Shown: positions 1 to 8,350, counted from the stretch's first letter. The stretch is DNA of 64,000 nt from DAOPXV01 sp964551445 (GCA_964551445.1 CAZKCG010000015.1:1-64000); one strand, 5' to 3'. Made by a program: numbers and translations. The notes: generated by a model not told the origin, from the sequence alone.

Positions 1-1
1 G

Positions 2-841
2 GCCGGCGCCGCGCTCGAAGCGGGAAAGATATCGGTCAAAAACGCGTTTTCTCCTTCAAAAATAGGCTTTTCAGCGGCTTCGACCGTGGGAATGAAATTA
101 TTCCAGCAGGTAAAAAATGGTGAAAAGCTTGATCTGGGAAAGGCGGCGAGCGAACTTGCCACCGGTAAATATATAGGTTCTTTCATCGGTTCGGGGCTTG
201 GTTCGGCCGCCGGAAGCGCGCTCGGAACTTTAATGGCGACGGCTGTTCCCGGAATAGGGCCTGTTCTCGGCGCTTTCATGCCTGCGCTTTTTTCAATGAC
301 TGGCGGAGCTATGGCCGGACAGATGGGAACGGATATAGACAACGGGAAAATGCCTTCTTTTAAAAGGGCGTGGGCCGCGATAGACAAGGTGGACCTCGTC
401 GGGCGCGTCGTCGGAACTACGGTCGGGGCGGCTATCGGCTCGATGCTTCTGCCAGGGATCGGGACCGCTATAGGAAGCTTCCTCGGCGGCATCATCGGAA
501 GCAAGGTCGCCGGGCTTTTCAAGAAAAAACAGGAAGCCGGAAAGGTCAATAAACCCGACAACATAAGATATGGAGTGGAGCCGGGCGCGATGCTTAACGT
601 TGTTCCTATCGCCGACCCATCGCTTTATTTATTATACGGTTCGGAAGATCTAAGGCTCGGCGAGCGCGCGAAAGAATTGAAAGATAAAGTTCTCAACGCT
701 TACAGGCGCTACGTGCAGCTTCTTTCGTCGAATAAAACCACTCCTTCCGAATATCAGGGCGCCGTTGACGACTACAAACGGACGGTATCGGAATATGAGA
801 CATATATGAAGGCTGTTCTGACCGGCAACAGGGCTAAGTGA
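2..841 (+). CDS. Glycine-zipper membrane-type protein, 5' end cut by the window edge
   Basis: The reading frame is open to the left edge (first complete codon at 2), so this is probably the 3' part of a longer gene; a GTG at 86 is the first possible start inside the window but has no clear ribosome-binding site. Two long stretches rich in Gly/Ala with GxxxG spacing (about residues 30-80 and 105-145 counted from the GTG) look like glycine-zipper membrane or pore-type helices, each followed by a charged stretch. The C-terminal third (about 200-250) is charged and helical. I do not recognise the family. The gene is followed by about 290 bp with no gene before ffh, so it is not part of the ffh operon. 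Confidence 0.6.
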   Translation, partial: AGAALEAGKISVKNAFSPSKIGFSAASTVGMKLFQQVKNGEKLDLGKAASELATGKYIGSFIGSGLGSAAGSALGTLMATAVPGIGPVLGAFMPALFSMTGGAMAGQMGTDIDNGKMPSFKRAWAAIDKVDLVGRVVGTTVGAAIGSMLLPGIGTAIGSFLGGIIGSKVAGLFKKKQEAGKVNKPDNIRYGVEPGAMLNVVPIADPSLYLLYGSEDLRLGERAKELKDKVLNAYRRYVQLLSSNKTTPSEYQGAVDDYKRTVSEYETYMKAVLTGNRAK

Positions 842-1073
842 ACCGCCGGGCGAAAAAATTTTAAAAAATAAAATGCGGCATGCGCCGTCAATGATAGTTT
901 GAAAAGTTTGCTTTTTCGAAGATGAAAATCAAGAGCTGTTATAGATGCATTTTATTATGATCAACTTAAAATGTATCTTCAGATTCGTAAAAACTTTCAT
1001 TTAAAAATTTGACCGGTCCTATGTTTATAAAAGGGAATGACGGTGATTTTATTAATTTGCCGTTAATTAATCC

Positions 1074-1102
1074 TTGACTTTGCGCTTGAAATTAGGTATA
1101 AT
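1074..1102 (+). promoter_or_regulatory. Sigma-70-type promoter for ffh operon
   Basis: TTGACT (1074-1079) and a perfect TATAAT (1097-1102) are separated by 17 bp. Transcription should begin near 1109, giving a leader of about 24 nt with GGAG at 1124-1127 ahead of the ffh ATG at 1133. The 842-1073 stretch upstream is AT-rich and shows no gene. Confidence 0.85.
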
Positions 1103-1132
1103 TAACTGTTAAATTTTTACTCTGGAGAAATT

Positions 1133-2473
1133 ATGTTTCAAAGCTTAACCGAAAAACTTCAGAATGTTTTTAAGAACCTGCGCGGAATGGGCAGGCTTTC
1201 CGAACAGAACATCCAGGACGCCCTTAAAGAAGTAAAACTCGCGCTTTTAGAGGCCGACGTCAACTTCAAGGTCGTCAAATCCTTCATCGACGCGGTCCGT
1301 GAAAAGGCCGTCGGTCAGGAAGTTCTCAATTCGCTTACGCCGGCGCAGCAGGTCATCAAGATCGTCCACGACGAACTGATAAACATAATCGGCAGCAAGG
1401 AAGAAAAAATAATTCTCGGCGGTAAAACGCCTCACGTCATATTGATCTGCGGTCTTCAGGGTTCCGGTAAAACCACATCCTGCGGAAAGCTTGCCGCGTA
1501 TCTGCGTAAGAAAGGGCACCGTCCGATGATGGCCGCCTGCGATATTTACAGGCCCGCCGCTATAAAACAGCTCGAAGTGATAGGCGCGCAGCTTAATATC
1601 CCCGTTTTTTCAATGGGAAATCAGGTCTCGCCGGTAGAGATCGTTAAGAACGCCCGCGACAAGGCCACGGCCGAAGCATGTGACGTGCTTATCGTCGATA
1701 CGGCCGGCCGTCTTCATATAGACGAAGAACTGATGAAAGAATTAAAGGACATAGTCGCCGCCGTCGAGCCCGAAGAAACGCTTCTGGTCGTTGATGCGAT
1801 GACCGGCCAGGACGCCGTTAACATGTCCAAGCAGTTCAACGATATGCTTCCGATAACGGGATTTGTTATGACGAAGTTAGACGGCGATGCCCGGGGCGGC
1901 GCCGCGCTTTCTATCCGCCATATTACCGGAAAGCCTATAAAACTGATAGGCCTCGGCGAAAAGCTGGATGCCCTTGAACCTTTCCATCCTGAACGCATGG
2001 CCTCGAGAATATTAGGAATGGGCGATATACTTTCCCTTATTGAAAAAGCTCAGTCCAATATGGATCTTGACAAAATGAAAGAGCTCGAAAAAAGCATGCG
2101 TGAAGAGTCCTTCAATTTCGAGCAGTTCCTCGCGCAGATGGAACAGATCCAGAAAATGGGGCCGCTTGACCAGCTTCTCGGGATGATCCCCGGTTTTTCA
2201 TCGATGCCTCAAATGAAGGACGTTAAGATAGACGAAAAAGACCTTGAACACATAAAAGCTATAATCCGCTCCATGACGATAAAAGAAAGAAAGTGTCCCG
2301 CGATAATAGACGGTTCCCGGCGCAAGAGAATATCCGAAGGCTCGGGCCGCTCGGTTCAGGAAGTCAACAAGCTTCTGAAACAGTTCGAACAGACGAAAAA
2401 AATGATGAAACAGATGAGCAAGATGTCCGGCATGTTCGGAAAATTTGCGGGCAAGATGCCATTTGGCAAATAA
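1133..2473 (+). CDS. ffh: Signal recognition particle protein Ffh (SRP54)
   Basis: This GTPase binds the 4.5S/SRP RNA and signal sequences of nascent membrane proteins and delivers ribosomes to FtsY. It has the N-terminal helical bundle (about 1-95), then the SRP GTPase domain with the P-loop GLQGSGKTT, the DTAGR motif (G3), TKLDGDARGG (G4 and following insertion) and GLGEK. The methionine-rich M domain occupies about 300-446 and ends in a Met/Lys-rich tail. Its 446 residues are normal for the family. It is the first gene of the ribosome/secretion cluster, with a promoter at 1074-1102 and rpsP 76 bp downstream. Confidence 0.97.
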   Translation: MFQSLTEKLQNVFKNLRGMGRLSEQNIQDALKEVKLALLEADVNFKVVKSFIDAVREKAVGQEVLNSLTPAQQVIKIVHDELINIIGSKEEKIILGGKTPHVILICGLQGSGKTTSCGKLAAYLRKKGHRPMMAACDIYRPAAIKQLEVIGAQLNIPVFSMGNQVSPVEIVKNARDKATAEACDVLIVDTAGRLHIDEELMKELKDIVAAVEPEETLLVVDAMTGQDAVNMSKQFNDMLPITGFVMTKLDGDARGGAALSIRHITGKPIKLIGLGEKLDALEPFHPERMASRILGMGDILSLIEKAQSNMDLDKMKELEKSMREESFNFEQFLAQMEQIQKMGPLDQLLGMIPGFSSMPQMKDVKIDEKDLEHIKAIIRSMTIKERKCPAIIDGSRRKRISEGSGRSVQEVNKLLKQFEQTKKMMKQMSKMSGMFGKFAGKMPFGK

Positions 2474-2549
2474 TATTTTTTGACGGAATTTAAAAACCAG
2501 GCGAATATATAATACCTTGGAACATTCAAAGATGAAGGAGGTGAAACTA

Positions 2550-2849
2550 ATGGCAGTTGTTATAAGGCTTAAAAGAATAGGCGCTCACAAAACACCTAAC
2601 TACAGACTCGTAGCCGCTGACTCCCGCTGCCGCCGCGACGGAAAGTTCATCGAGGAACTCGGTTTTTACAATCCGTTGACGAAGCCTCACCAGCTTGTTG
2701 TCGATAAAGACAATATAGTGAAATGGCTTAAAAACGGCGCTCAGATGTCCGACACGGTCAGGACGCTCGTGCAGCCTCTCGGAATACTGAAGGCTTTCCA
2801 CGAAGAAAAAGTCGCGATCGCGAAAGCAAAAAAAGAAGCGAAAGCGTAG
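2550..2849 (+). CDS. rpsP: 30S ribosomal protein bS16
   Basis: bS16 is a small-subunit protein needed for 30S assembly. The protein starts MAVVIRLKRIG, the family's typical N-terminus, and runs 99 residues with the conserved RLVAADSR and GFYNPL segments. The ATG at 2550 is chosen because AAGGAGGT lies at 2535-2542 with good spacing; a TTG further upstream in the same frame (2517) would put the Shine-Dalgarno inside the gene. The stop codon lies in the loop of a 10-bp inverted repeat whose left arm is the last coding bases. Confidence 0.96.
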   Translation: MAVVIRLKRIGAHKTPNYRLVAADSRCRRDGKFIEELGFYNPLTKPHQLVVDKDNIVKWLKNGAQMSDTVRTLVQPLGILKAFHEEKVAIAKAKKEAKA

Positions 2850-2981
2850 TTAAAATTAACGCCGCTTTCGCTCGTATCACCTGAAATTCAGCCGCTGCGA
2901 TTTCCTTGACAGGACGCGTCTCTGAAGTATCAAGCGTGGTTTCTTCTAAATTTGATACATACTAATCCTGTTATTCCAGGA
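2837..2981 (+). promoter_or_regulatory. Three stem-loops between rpsP and khpA
   Basis: A perfect 10-bp stem (2837-2846 with 2863-2872) brackets the rpsP stop codon. A second 7-bp stem pairs 2927-2933 with 2952-2958. A third 5-bp stem (2966-2970 with 2977-2981) ends three bases before the khpA Shine-Dalgarno GGAGG (2985-2989). None is followed by a T-run, so these look more like RNA processing, stability or translation-control elements than terminators. Function is inferred from folding only. Confidence 0.4.
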
Positions 2982-2998
2982 CCCGGAGGTACTAGAAA

Positions 2999-3229
2999 AT
3001 GAAAGACTTGATCTTGCTTATAGTTAAATCATTAGTTGATAAAACGGACCAGATCGAAATAAAAGAAATTTCAGGTGAAAAGACCCTGATGTACGAAGTC
3101 AAGGTCGCGACCGAAGACGTCGGTAAAATTATAGGCAAGCACGGCCGCACGATCAACGCTATCAGAACGATACTGCGTTCCTCGACAACCAAGGACAGCA
3201 AGAAGGTCATTCTTGAAGTTCTTCAATAG
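2999..3229 (+). CDS. khpA: KH-domain RNA-binding protein KhpA (YlqC family)
   Basis: This 76-residue single KH domain protein has the GKIIGKHGRTINAIR segment, matching the GxxG RNA-binding loop (VGKIIGKHG). In Firmicutes the homologue KhpA pairs with KhpB/Jag and affects RNA metabolism and cell elongation. The location between rpsP and rimM is the usual one for this family. GGAGG at 2985-2989 supports the ATG at 2999. The rimM start follows two bases after its stop, suggesting translational coupling. Confidence 0.93.
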   Translation: MKDLILLIVKSLVDKTDQIEIKEISGEKTLMYEVKVATEDVGKIIGKHGRTINAIRTILRSSTTKDSKKVILEVLQ

Positions 3230-3231
3230 CC

Positions 3232-3843
3232 GTGAAAAACACAGCAATGCCTGCTAATTCATCGTTTATCGCGATAGGTCAGATAGTGAAGCCTCACGGG
3301 GTTTTCGGCGAGTTCAAATTGCTGCCTCTTACCGATTTCGTTGAAGAACGGTTCTCGGCTTTATCGGAATTTTATCTTCTTAAAGATGATAGATCGAATA
3401 TCAGTGACGCGTCACCGCAAGGTGACGCATCACGCGTATTTGAGGGCGCGGTTCCAGCGGCGGCGGACGCGAAAAAGTGCGCCGTCAGGTCCGTCAAAAT
3501 GTCGCCTAAATACGTTATTCTCGGTTCGCCCGAAATATCGTTAGACGACGTCGAGAGGCTTCGTGGAAGTTTCATCTATATAAAGAAAGAAGACGCGATG
3601 AAGCTTTCCGAGAACCAGTTCTATCCGTATCAGCTTGTCGGGATGACCGTTATCGACGCCGCCACCGGCGAAGAGGCGGGCGTCGTTATTGAAGCGATGA
3701 ACGGCGTTGGAAACGACGCTATCGAGATCGACTTTAAGGGCGCCAGAAATACCGTGCTCGTTCCTTTCGTGAGCGAGTTCGTAAAAAAGATCGATTTCGA
3801 ACAGAAACGCATTTACATAAACGTTATGGAGGGGCTCATATAA
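3232..3843 (+). CDS. rimM: Ribosome maturation factor RimM with a hairpin-encoded insertion
   Basis: RimM binds uS19 and assists maturation of the 30S head. The N-terminal FIAIGQIVKPHGVFGEFK and the C-terminal PRC-barrel half (NQFYPYQLVGMTVID to the end) are typical. Between the strand around FYLLKDD and the one around CAVRSVKM there are roughly 25-30 extra residues, including DASPQGDAS, encoded across a near-perfect palindromic hairpin at 3404-3433. The frame is kept, so the gene is probably functional. The GTG at 3232 follows the khpA stop by two bases; an ATG at 3247 is an alternative and neither has a clear Shine-Dalgarno. The stop codon overlaps the proposed AUA start of trmD. Confidence 0.9.
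   Translation: MKNTAMPANSSFIAIGQIVKPHGVFGEFKLLPLTDFVEERFSALSEFYLLKDDRSNISDASPQGDASRVFEGAVPAAADAKKCAVRSVKMSPKYVILGSPEISLDDVERLRGSFIYIKKEDAMKLSENQFYPYQLVGMTVIDAATGEEAGVVIEAMNGVGNDAIEIDFKGARNTVLVPFVSEFVKKIDFEQKRIYINVMEGLI
3404..3433 (+). repeat. Palindromic hairpin inserted in rimM
   Basis: Arms 3404-3416 and 3421-3433 pair at 12 of 13 positions around the 4-base loop GCAA (3417-3420), a GNRA tetraloop. The left arm contains its own perfect 12-bp palindrome (GTGACGCGTCAC, 3404-3415). The hairpin lies within a protein loop that ordinary RimM proteins lack. It resembles small palindromic elements that insert in-frame in genes, such as Rickettsia RPEs, but I see no second copy in this window. Confidence 0.6.
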
Positions 3844-4601
3844 AATTTTCCATAATCACCCTTTTTCCGGAATTTTTTGAAAGTCCTTTCAACACGAGCA
3901 TAATCAGGCGGGCCCGCAAGAATTCTCTTATCGATACCAATACCATCAATCTGAGAGATTTCACCGACGATCCCCATCGCGCCGTCGACGATTATCCTTA
4001 TGGCGGCGGCTGCGGAATGGTCATGATGCCCGGGCCGATAAAGCTGGCCCTCGATTCGACCGCGTCCGGTCCTGATAGATCGGACCTGAAAAGAGCCTCG
4101 ATCTATCTGACCCCTCAGGGAAGGCTTTTGAAGCAAAGCATAGTGGACGAACTTTTAAAATATGATGAACTGGTCATATTCTGCGGACATTACGAAGATA
4201 TTGACAAAAGAGCGCGCGATCTTTTCGACATGGAGTTGTCCGTCGGCGATTACGTGCTTTCGGGCGGCGAGTACGGGGCGCTCATACTCGTAGACGCGAT
4301 CACGCGAAAGATACCGGGAGCCCTTGGAAATCCCGATTCGGCCGGTTCCGATTCGTTTGCCCAGGACGCCAGGCTTTTTGATTGTCCGCATTTCACGAGG
4401 CCTCCCGTCTGGGAAGGCAAGCGCGTGCCCGAGGTCTTGATGTCGGGCGACCATAAGAGGATAGAGGTTTACCGCAGGGCCAGGGCGCTCATAAACACCA
4501 TGCGGGTGCGCCCGGACCTTCTGAAGCCTTCCGATCTGGATAAAAAAGACCATAAGCTGCTCAAGGAATATTTTCGGTGGTATCACTGTTACGAGGAATA
4601 A
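3840..4601 (+). CDS. trmD: tRNA (guanine-37-N1)-methyltransferase TrmD, apparent AUA start
   Basis: TrmD makes m1G37 next to the anticodon and prevents +1 frameshifting. From 3840 the frame encodes KFSIITLFPEFF directly after the first codon, the invariant TrmD N-terminus, then the knot region with YPYGGGCGM, the segment YVLSGGE and the C-terminal helical domain, 253 residues in all. No ATG, GTG or TTG occurs in frame between the upstream stop at 3735 and 4017, and starting at 4017 would delete the first 59 residues. GGAGG at 3828-3832 lies 7 nt before the ATA codon at 3840-3842, which overlaps the rimM stop TAA. I therefore infer AUA initiation, unless the base is a sequencing error for ATG. 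The next gene follows 2 nt later. Confidence 0.92.
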   Translation: MKFSIITLFPEFFESPFNTSIIRRARKNSLIDTNTINLRDFTDDPHRAVDDYPYGGGCGMVMMPGPIKLALDSTASGPDRSDLKRASIYLTPQGRLLKQSIVDELLKYDELVIFCGHYEDIDKRARDLFDMELSVGDYVLSGGEYGALILVDAITRKIPGALGNPDSAGSDSFAQDARLFDCPHFTRPPVWEGKRVPEVLMSGDHKRIEVYRRARALINTMRVRPDLLKPSDLDKKDHKLLKEYFRWYHCYEE

Positions 4602-4603
4602 AA

Positions 4604-5236
4604 GTGTCTGACGCTAAAGAATTTTTCAGGGCGAAACTTTATATCGGCCTGGTCCACTACCCGATAGTGAGCAAGGACGGACGCATAACGCAGACATCGA
4701 TAACCAATCTCGACGTTCATGATATCGCCCGCACCGCCCGCACTTATGATCTCGCAGGATATTATCTCATCGCGCCGGCGGAAAATCAGCTCGGTCTTTT
4801 AAAAAAAATAATAGGACACTGGTCCGAAGGATTCGGATTGGAATATAACAGCGACCGCTCGGAGGCGCTTTCACTCATCCGGATATCGCCGTCAATAGCG
4901 GACGCCGTGTCTCATATCGGGAAAGAAACCGGCCGTGAAGTAAGGACAGTCGTTACCGACGCGAAGATACACGAAAATAATCCGAGAAATATATCTTGCA
5001 TTTCGCTTCAAAATGTGTTAAAATTAAACGATTTTAGTTTTATCCTGCTTTTTGGAACGGGGTGGGGCCTCGCGAACGCCGCCATCGAGAAGGCGGACCA
5101 TATTTTAGAACCGATCCGCCCGCTTACGGAGCACGGCTATAATCACCTCTCCGTGAGAGCGGCCGCCGCCATTATAACCGACCGCATCGTCGGAGAGAAC
5201 CGTTTCGGGCCCAAACCGGGCGCGGAAAATATTTAG
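4604..5236 (+). CDS. SPOUT-class RNA methyltransferase (TM1570-like)
   Basis: The protein is a predicted SAM-dependent RNA methyltransferase of the SPOUT fold found beside or fused to TrmD in Thermotoga and several candidate phyla. Visible features are the N-terminal LYIGLVHYPIVSKDG, the central ITNLDVHDIAR segment, and the C-terminal knot-like FGTGWGLANA followed by the YNHLSVRAAAAI segment. GAGGA at 4593-4597 is well placed for the GTG at 4604; a longer reading from 4577 would begin inside trmD. It lies 2 nt after trmD, so the two are almost certainly co-translated. The RNA target is not established. Confidence 0.85.
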   Translation: MSDAKEFFRAKLYIGLVHYPIVSKDGRITQTSITNLDVHDIARTARTYDLAGYYLIAPAENQLGLLKKIIGHWSEGFGLEYNSDRSEALSLIRISPSIADAVSHIGKETGREVRTVVTDAKIHENNPRNISCISLQNVLKLNDFSFILLFGTGWGLANAAIEKADHILEPIRPLTEHGYNHLSVRAAAAIITDRIVGENRFGPKPGAENI

Positions 5237-5296
5237 AAACAAGAATATACTTAAAAACTAAATATGCAATGATCAGAAATCTGAGGAGGAGCTACA

Positions 5297-5680
5297 ATGG
5301 AATTAATCAAAGCAGTTGAAAAAAGTATGGAAAAGAAAGAAGTTCCCTACTTTATCGCGGGCGACACGGTACGCGTCGACGTTCGCATCATCGAAGAAGA
5401 CAGCGAAAGGATACAGGCTTTCGAAGGCGTAGTAATCGCCAGAAAAAACTCCGGTGTCCGCGAAACGTTCACGGTCAGAAAAGTTACATACGGTATCGGA
5501 GTCGAAAGGACTTTCTTCCTTCATTCACCGATCATCTCGAAGCTCACCATTTTAAAACATGGTAAAGTTAGACGCGCGAAACTCTATTATCTCAGAGACA
5601 AGTTCGGTAAATCAGCGAGGATCGAAGAACGCAAACCTAACCTGAAAACGGCCGCTCCCGCAGCTAAAAAACAGGCGTAA
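5297..5680 (+). CDS. rplS: 50S ribosomal protein bL19
   Basis: bL19 sits at the subunit interface of the 50S subunit. The 127 residues include FIAGDTVRVDVRI, FEGVVIARKNSG, the ERTFFLHSPII segment and VRRAKLYYLRD, all characteristic. GGAGG at 5285-5289 lies 7 nt before the ATG. A slightly extended basic/Ala-rich C-terminus follows the conserved core. The trmD-methyltransferase-rplS-lepB order is common in bacteria. Confidence 0.97.
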   Translation: MELIKAVEKSMEKKEVPYFIAGDTVRVDVRIIEEDSERIQAFEGVVIARKNSGVRETFTVRKVTYGIGVERTFFLHSPIISKLTILKHGKVRRAKLYYLRDKFGKSARIEERKPNLKTAAPAAKKQA

Positions 5681-5743
5681 CAAAAATAACGGGCTAAAGA
5701 CGGGGCAGAACCGTCGCTAATAGCTGAAGAAGCGGAAAGTTTA

Positions 5744-6364
5744 ATGATGGCGACCGAAGAAATAAAAGTCAAAACCGAGAATGAAAGCGAAAGTGAAAAA
5801 TCACTAATGCGCGAAGTGATCGAAACGATTGTACTGGCAGTGATCCTTGCGTTCATACTCAGAACCTTCGTTGTGCAGGCTTTTTACATACCTTCAGGAT
5901 CCATGGAAAACACGCTTCTTCCGGGCGATATGATACTGGTCAACAAGTTCATATATTACTTCACCGACATCAAACGCGGTGACATCGTGGTCTTTAAATA
6001 TCCCAACGACATGACCAAGGACTATATCAAAAGGGTCGTAGCGCTTTCAGGCGATACCGTTGAGATAAAGGAAGGCGACGTATATATAAACGATAAAAAG
6101 ACCGATGAGAAATATACTAAAGAAAAGGCTGCCGACGATATCGTCATGCATCAGCACATTGAAAAAGATCCGGTTACGGGCCAGCAGGTGCAGGTGCCGA
6201 CGGAGACCAGGCTCAAGGTGCCGGAAGGGCGTATCTTCGTGATGGGCGACAACAGGAACAACAGCCAGGACTCAAGGTTCTGGGGATGTCTCCCGAAATC
6301 ATACCTTAAGGGCAAGGCCCTTACCATTTACTGGCCTCTTTCAAGGATAGGTTTTATCAGGTAG
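5744..6364 (+). CDS. lepB: Signal peptidase I
   Basis: This membrane serine protease removes signal peptides from exported proteins. One N-terminal membrane segment (about 27-48) is followed by the catalytic Ser motif PSGSMENTL, the general-base Lys in YIKRVVALSGD, and the GDNRNNSQDSRFWG box near the C-terminus. The length (206) fits the single-span Gram-positive-like subtype. ATG at 5744 or the adjacent ATG at 5747 may be used; the Shine-Dalgarno is weak. A strong terminator follows at 6398-6429, ending the ffh-lepB unit. Confidence 0.95.
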   Translation: MMATEEIKVKTENESESEKSLMREVIETIVLAVILAFILRTFVVQAFYIPSGSMENTLLPGDMILVNKFIYYFTDIKRGDIVVFKYPNDMTKDYIKRVVALSGDTVEIKEGDVYINDKKTDEKYTKEKAADDIVMHQHIEKDPVTGQQVQVPTETRLKVPEGRIFVMGDNRNNSQDSRFWGCLPKSYLKGKALTIYWPLSRIGFIR

Positions 6365-6397
6365 GCCCCGAAAAACTGCTCACATAAATATTAAATA

Positions 6398-6429
6398 AAA
6401 GCGCCGGATAATGTTTCCGGCGCTTTTTT
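6398..6429 (+). terminator. Rho-independent terminator after lepB
   Basis: An 11-bp stem (6398-6408 with 6416-6426, core GCGCCGGA/TCCGGCGC) has a 7-nt loop and is followed by a T-run ending at 6429. Confidence 0.85.
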
Positions 6430-6550
6430 CATGCGTGCCAGGCCTGAACTCCGTCTTGACGCATGGCCGTGATATTTCCGGCGTTGTCCGGAGCCTGCTT
6501 GACCTTGTCGGCGCTGCGTGCGGTGAAAACGGCATAAATCGTTGAAAAGG

Positions 6551-6579
6551 TTGACTTATATAGCAAAATCTGATAAAAT
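6551..6579 (+). promoter_or_regulatory. Promoter producing a leaderless mRNA for the 6586 gene
   Basis: TTGACT (6551-6556) and TAAAAT (6574-6579) are 17 bp apart. The ATG at 6586 is only 6 bases beyond the -10 box, where transcription should start, and no Shine-Dalgarno is present. The mRNA is probably leaderless. Confidence 0.65.
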
Positions 6580-6585
6580 GGTATC

Positions 6586-8316
6586 ATGTTAAAATGGCTT
6601 AAAAATATAGTGTTCGAAAAAAACAGAACGCGCGTTGCCGCGTCGAGTTACGTGCTTGTCATGGGCACGATCTCCGTTATTTTCATACTCGGTTTTTCCT
6701 TCCTTTTTTCCTTCCTTTCCGATTACTCGCAGGCGAACCATCAGGGAAAATCCCAGGCCGCTTATTATATGGCTGAAGCGGGTATCGAGCGCGCCGTTTA
6801 CGAACTGAAAAACATATTCCGTTCTCCGCTCGTCAACGAAAAGGGCGAGGTAAATGAAAACCTTGTAAAGATACTCGATTATCATACGGCGCAGGATTTT
6901 TTATTCAATCTCTCCGACGTTCAGTTCACCGAGGACTCAAAATCGAAATATTCGGTCAAGGTCGAATTTTATAACCTTAAACAGACCCCTTTCGGTTCTT
7001 TCCTGCGTGAAAAAGAAGTTCCGCCGCGCCTTGAACAATATAAAAAAGAGACATCGTCTTTCGCCAACCCGAAAAAACTTGGCGGATGGCAGGGAAAACT
7101 CAAGATAACCTCCGTCGGGACGGTCCGGATGGTCAATTCATCCGGCGCCATGATGGACCTTTCAAGGACCCTTGTCGTTATACGCGATATCAAGGTCATG
7201 GACCTGACCCCTATCGCGCCGGAATATACACTCTTTATAGCCGGAGAAAAGACCGAATATCTCAAGGAAGGCGACTTCATACTAGAACACGGCCTTTCAA
7301 GCCTTATAACCATCGCTCAGGGATTCATAGACGATTTCCAGAGGCTTCTTCCATATCTCAAGGGCTCTATAAACGATATGATAGCGATCGTCCGAGATTT
7401 CGTCACTAAAACGAAATTCACGAAACCCCAGGAAAAAAAGATGGAGGACATTTTCAAGGCATATAAGGTCGCCGGGCGCGTCAGAAGCAACGGCGTCATC
7501 CACATTTATCTTCCGTTCTTCGACGTCGACGACGTCATCAATTATTTCGTTTCGAATAACTATTATGAGCGGCCGGAGGTCGGCTATCCGTTCTGCAATA
7601 ACAGGCTGCATGACCGTTTCATGTCGTGGGCGACCAAGTTCGAGGGCGACATAAAAAAACATTATTATGAGCTGGTTCCCTACGTCATACAAAATCAGAA
7701 ACCGACGCCGAAGGTCGAACAATATACGCGCTGGAGCACTTTCCCTAACTACCTCAAACAGTACCCTAACGAATACGATCCGGAGAACCTCAAAAATATT
7801 TTGCAGAACGCCGAGATATACGCGTCCGAGATCATTCCTAAATCCATTTCAGTTATAGGCACGCGAGAAAAACCTTATAAACTCGACGGTATAACCGTAG
7901 TGAAGGGAGATCTCAAGATAGCCGGGATCATGGAGGGTCGCGGCATACTCATGGTGACCGGAGATATAAGCGTGCCAGGGGCCATCGAGCTTATTGACGA
8001 TAAGACTCTTCTCACGCTTATATCTCAGAACGGAAAGATAGTCATTCCGAAGAACGCTAAACTTAAGATACAGGCGGCCGTATATTCATATAACTCAATA
8101 TTCGGAGGCGACGACGTGACGGTTTTCGGCAATTACACGGTCACCAATCTTAATCGGCAGGAAGGCGAGGACGGGAAGGTGCTGATGCCTAAAAAGTTCA
8201 AGATCGCCTATGACAACAGGATCAGAAATATTATGGGGGACAATTTCTGGGTCTCGATATCCAAGCGCGATATCAAACGCTATGAAACGCCGCCGGCGAA
8301 AAAAGAAGAAGAATAA
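6586..8316 (+). CDS. PilX-like type IV pilus-associated protein with beta-helix-like C-terminus
   Basis: After a short cytoplasmic stretch there is a hydrophobic segment (about 20-46), then AAYYMAEAGIERAVYELK (residues about 59-76), the hallmark of PilX/minor-pilin N-terminal regions. The long periplasmic part ends with a region about 430-535 (ITVVKGDLKIAG, ILMVTGDISV) in which short beta repeats resemble those of polymer-forming/bactofilin-like domains. No classical GFTLIE prepilin site is visible. It has its own promoter and no Shine-Dalgarno. It and the next gene interrupt a cluster that in other bacteria passes from rplS/lepB to rnhB. Function beyond pilus or surface assembly is not known. 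Confidence 0.65.
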   Translation: MLKWLKNIVFEKNRTRVAASSYVLVMGTISVIFILGFSFLFSFLSDYSQANHQGKSQAAYYMAEAGIERAVYELKNIFRSPLVNEKGEVNENLVKILDYHTAQDFLFNLSDVQFTEDSKSKYSVKVEFYNLKQTPFGSFLREKEVPPRLEQYKKETSSFANPKKLGGWQGKLKITSVGTVRMVNSSGAMMDLSRTLVVIRDIKVMDLTPIAPEYTLFIAGEKTEYLKEGDFILEHGLSSLITIAQGFIDDFQRLLPYLKGSINDMIAIVRDFVTKTKFTKPQEKKMEDIFKAYKVAGRVRSNGVIHIYLPFFDVDDVINYFVSNNYYERPEVGYPFCNNRLHDRFMSWATKFEGDIKKHYYELVPYVIQNQKPTPKVEQYTRWSTFPNYLKQYPNEYDPENLKNILQNAEIYASEIIPKSISVIGTREKPYKLDGITVVKGDLKIAGIMEGRGILMVTGDISVPGAIELIDDKTLLTLISQNGKIVIPKNAKLKIQAAVYSYNSIFGGDDVTVFGNYTVTNLNRQEGEDGKVLMPKKFKIAYDNRIRNIMGDNFWVSISKRDIKRYETPPAKKEEE

Positions 8317-8350
8317 GAAAATTAAAATATTTTAATATATCGAGGTGTCT

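Noticed and set aside
4017..4601. A shorter trmD beginning at the first canonical ATG
   Set aside because: It would lack the N-terminal third of the knot domain, which is present and in frame upstream, so the true gene begins at 3840.
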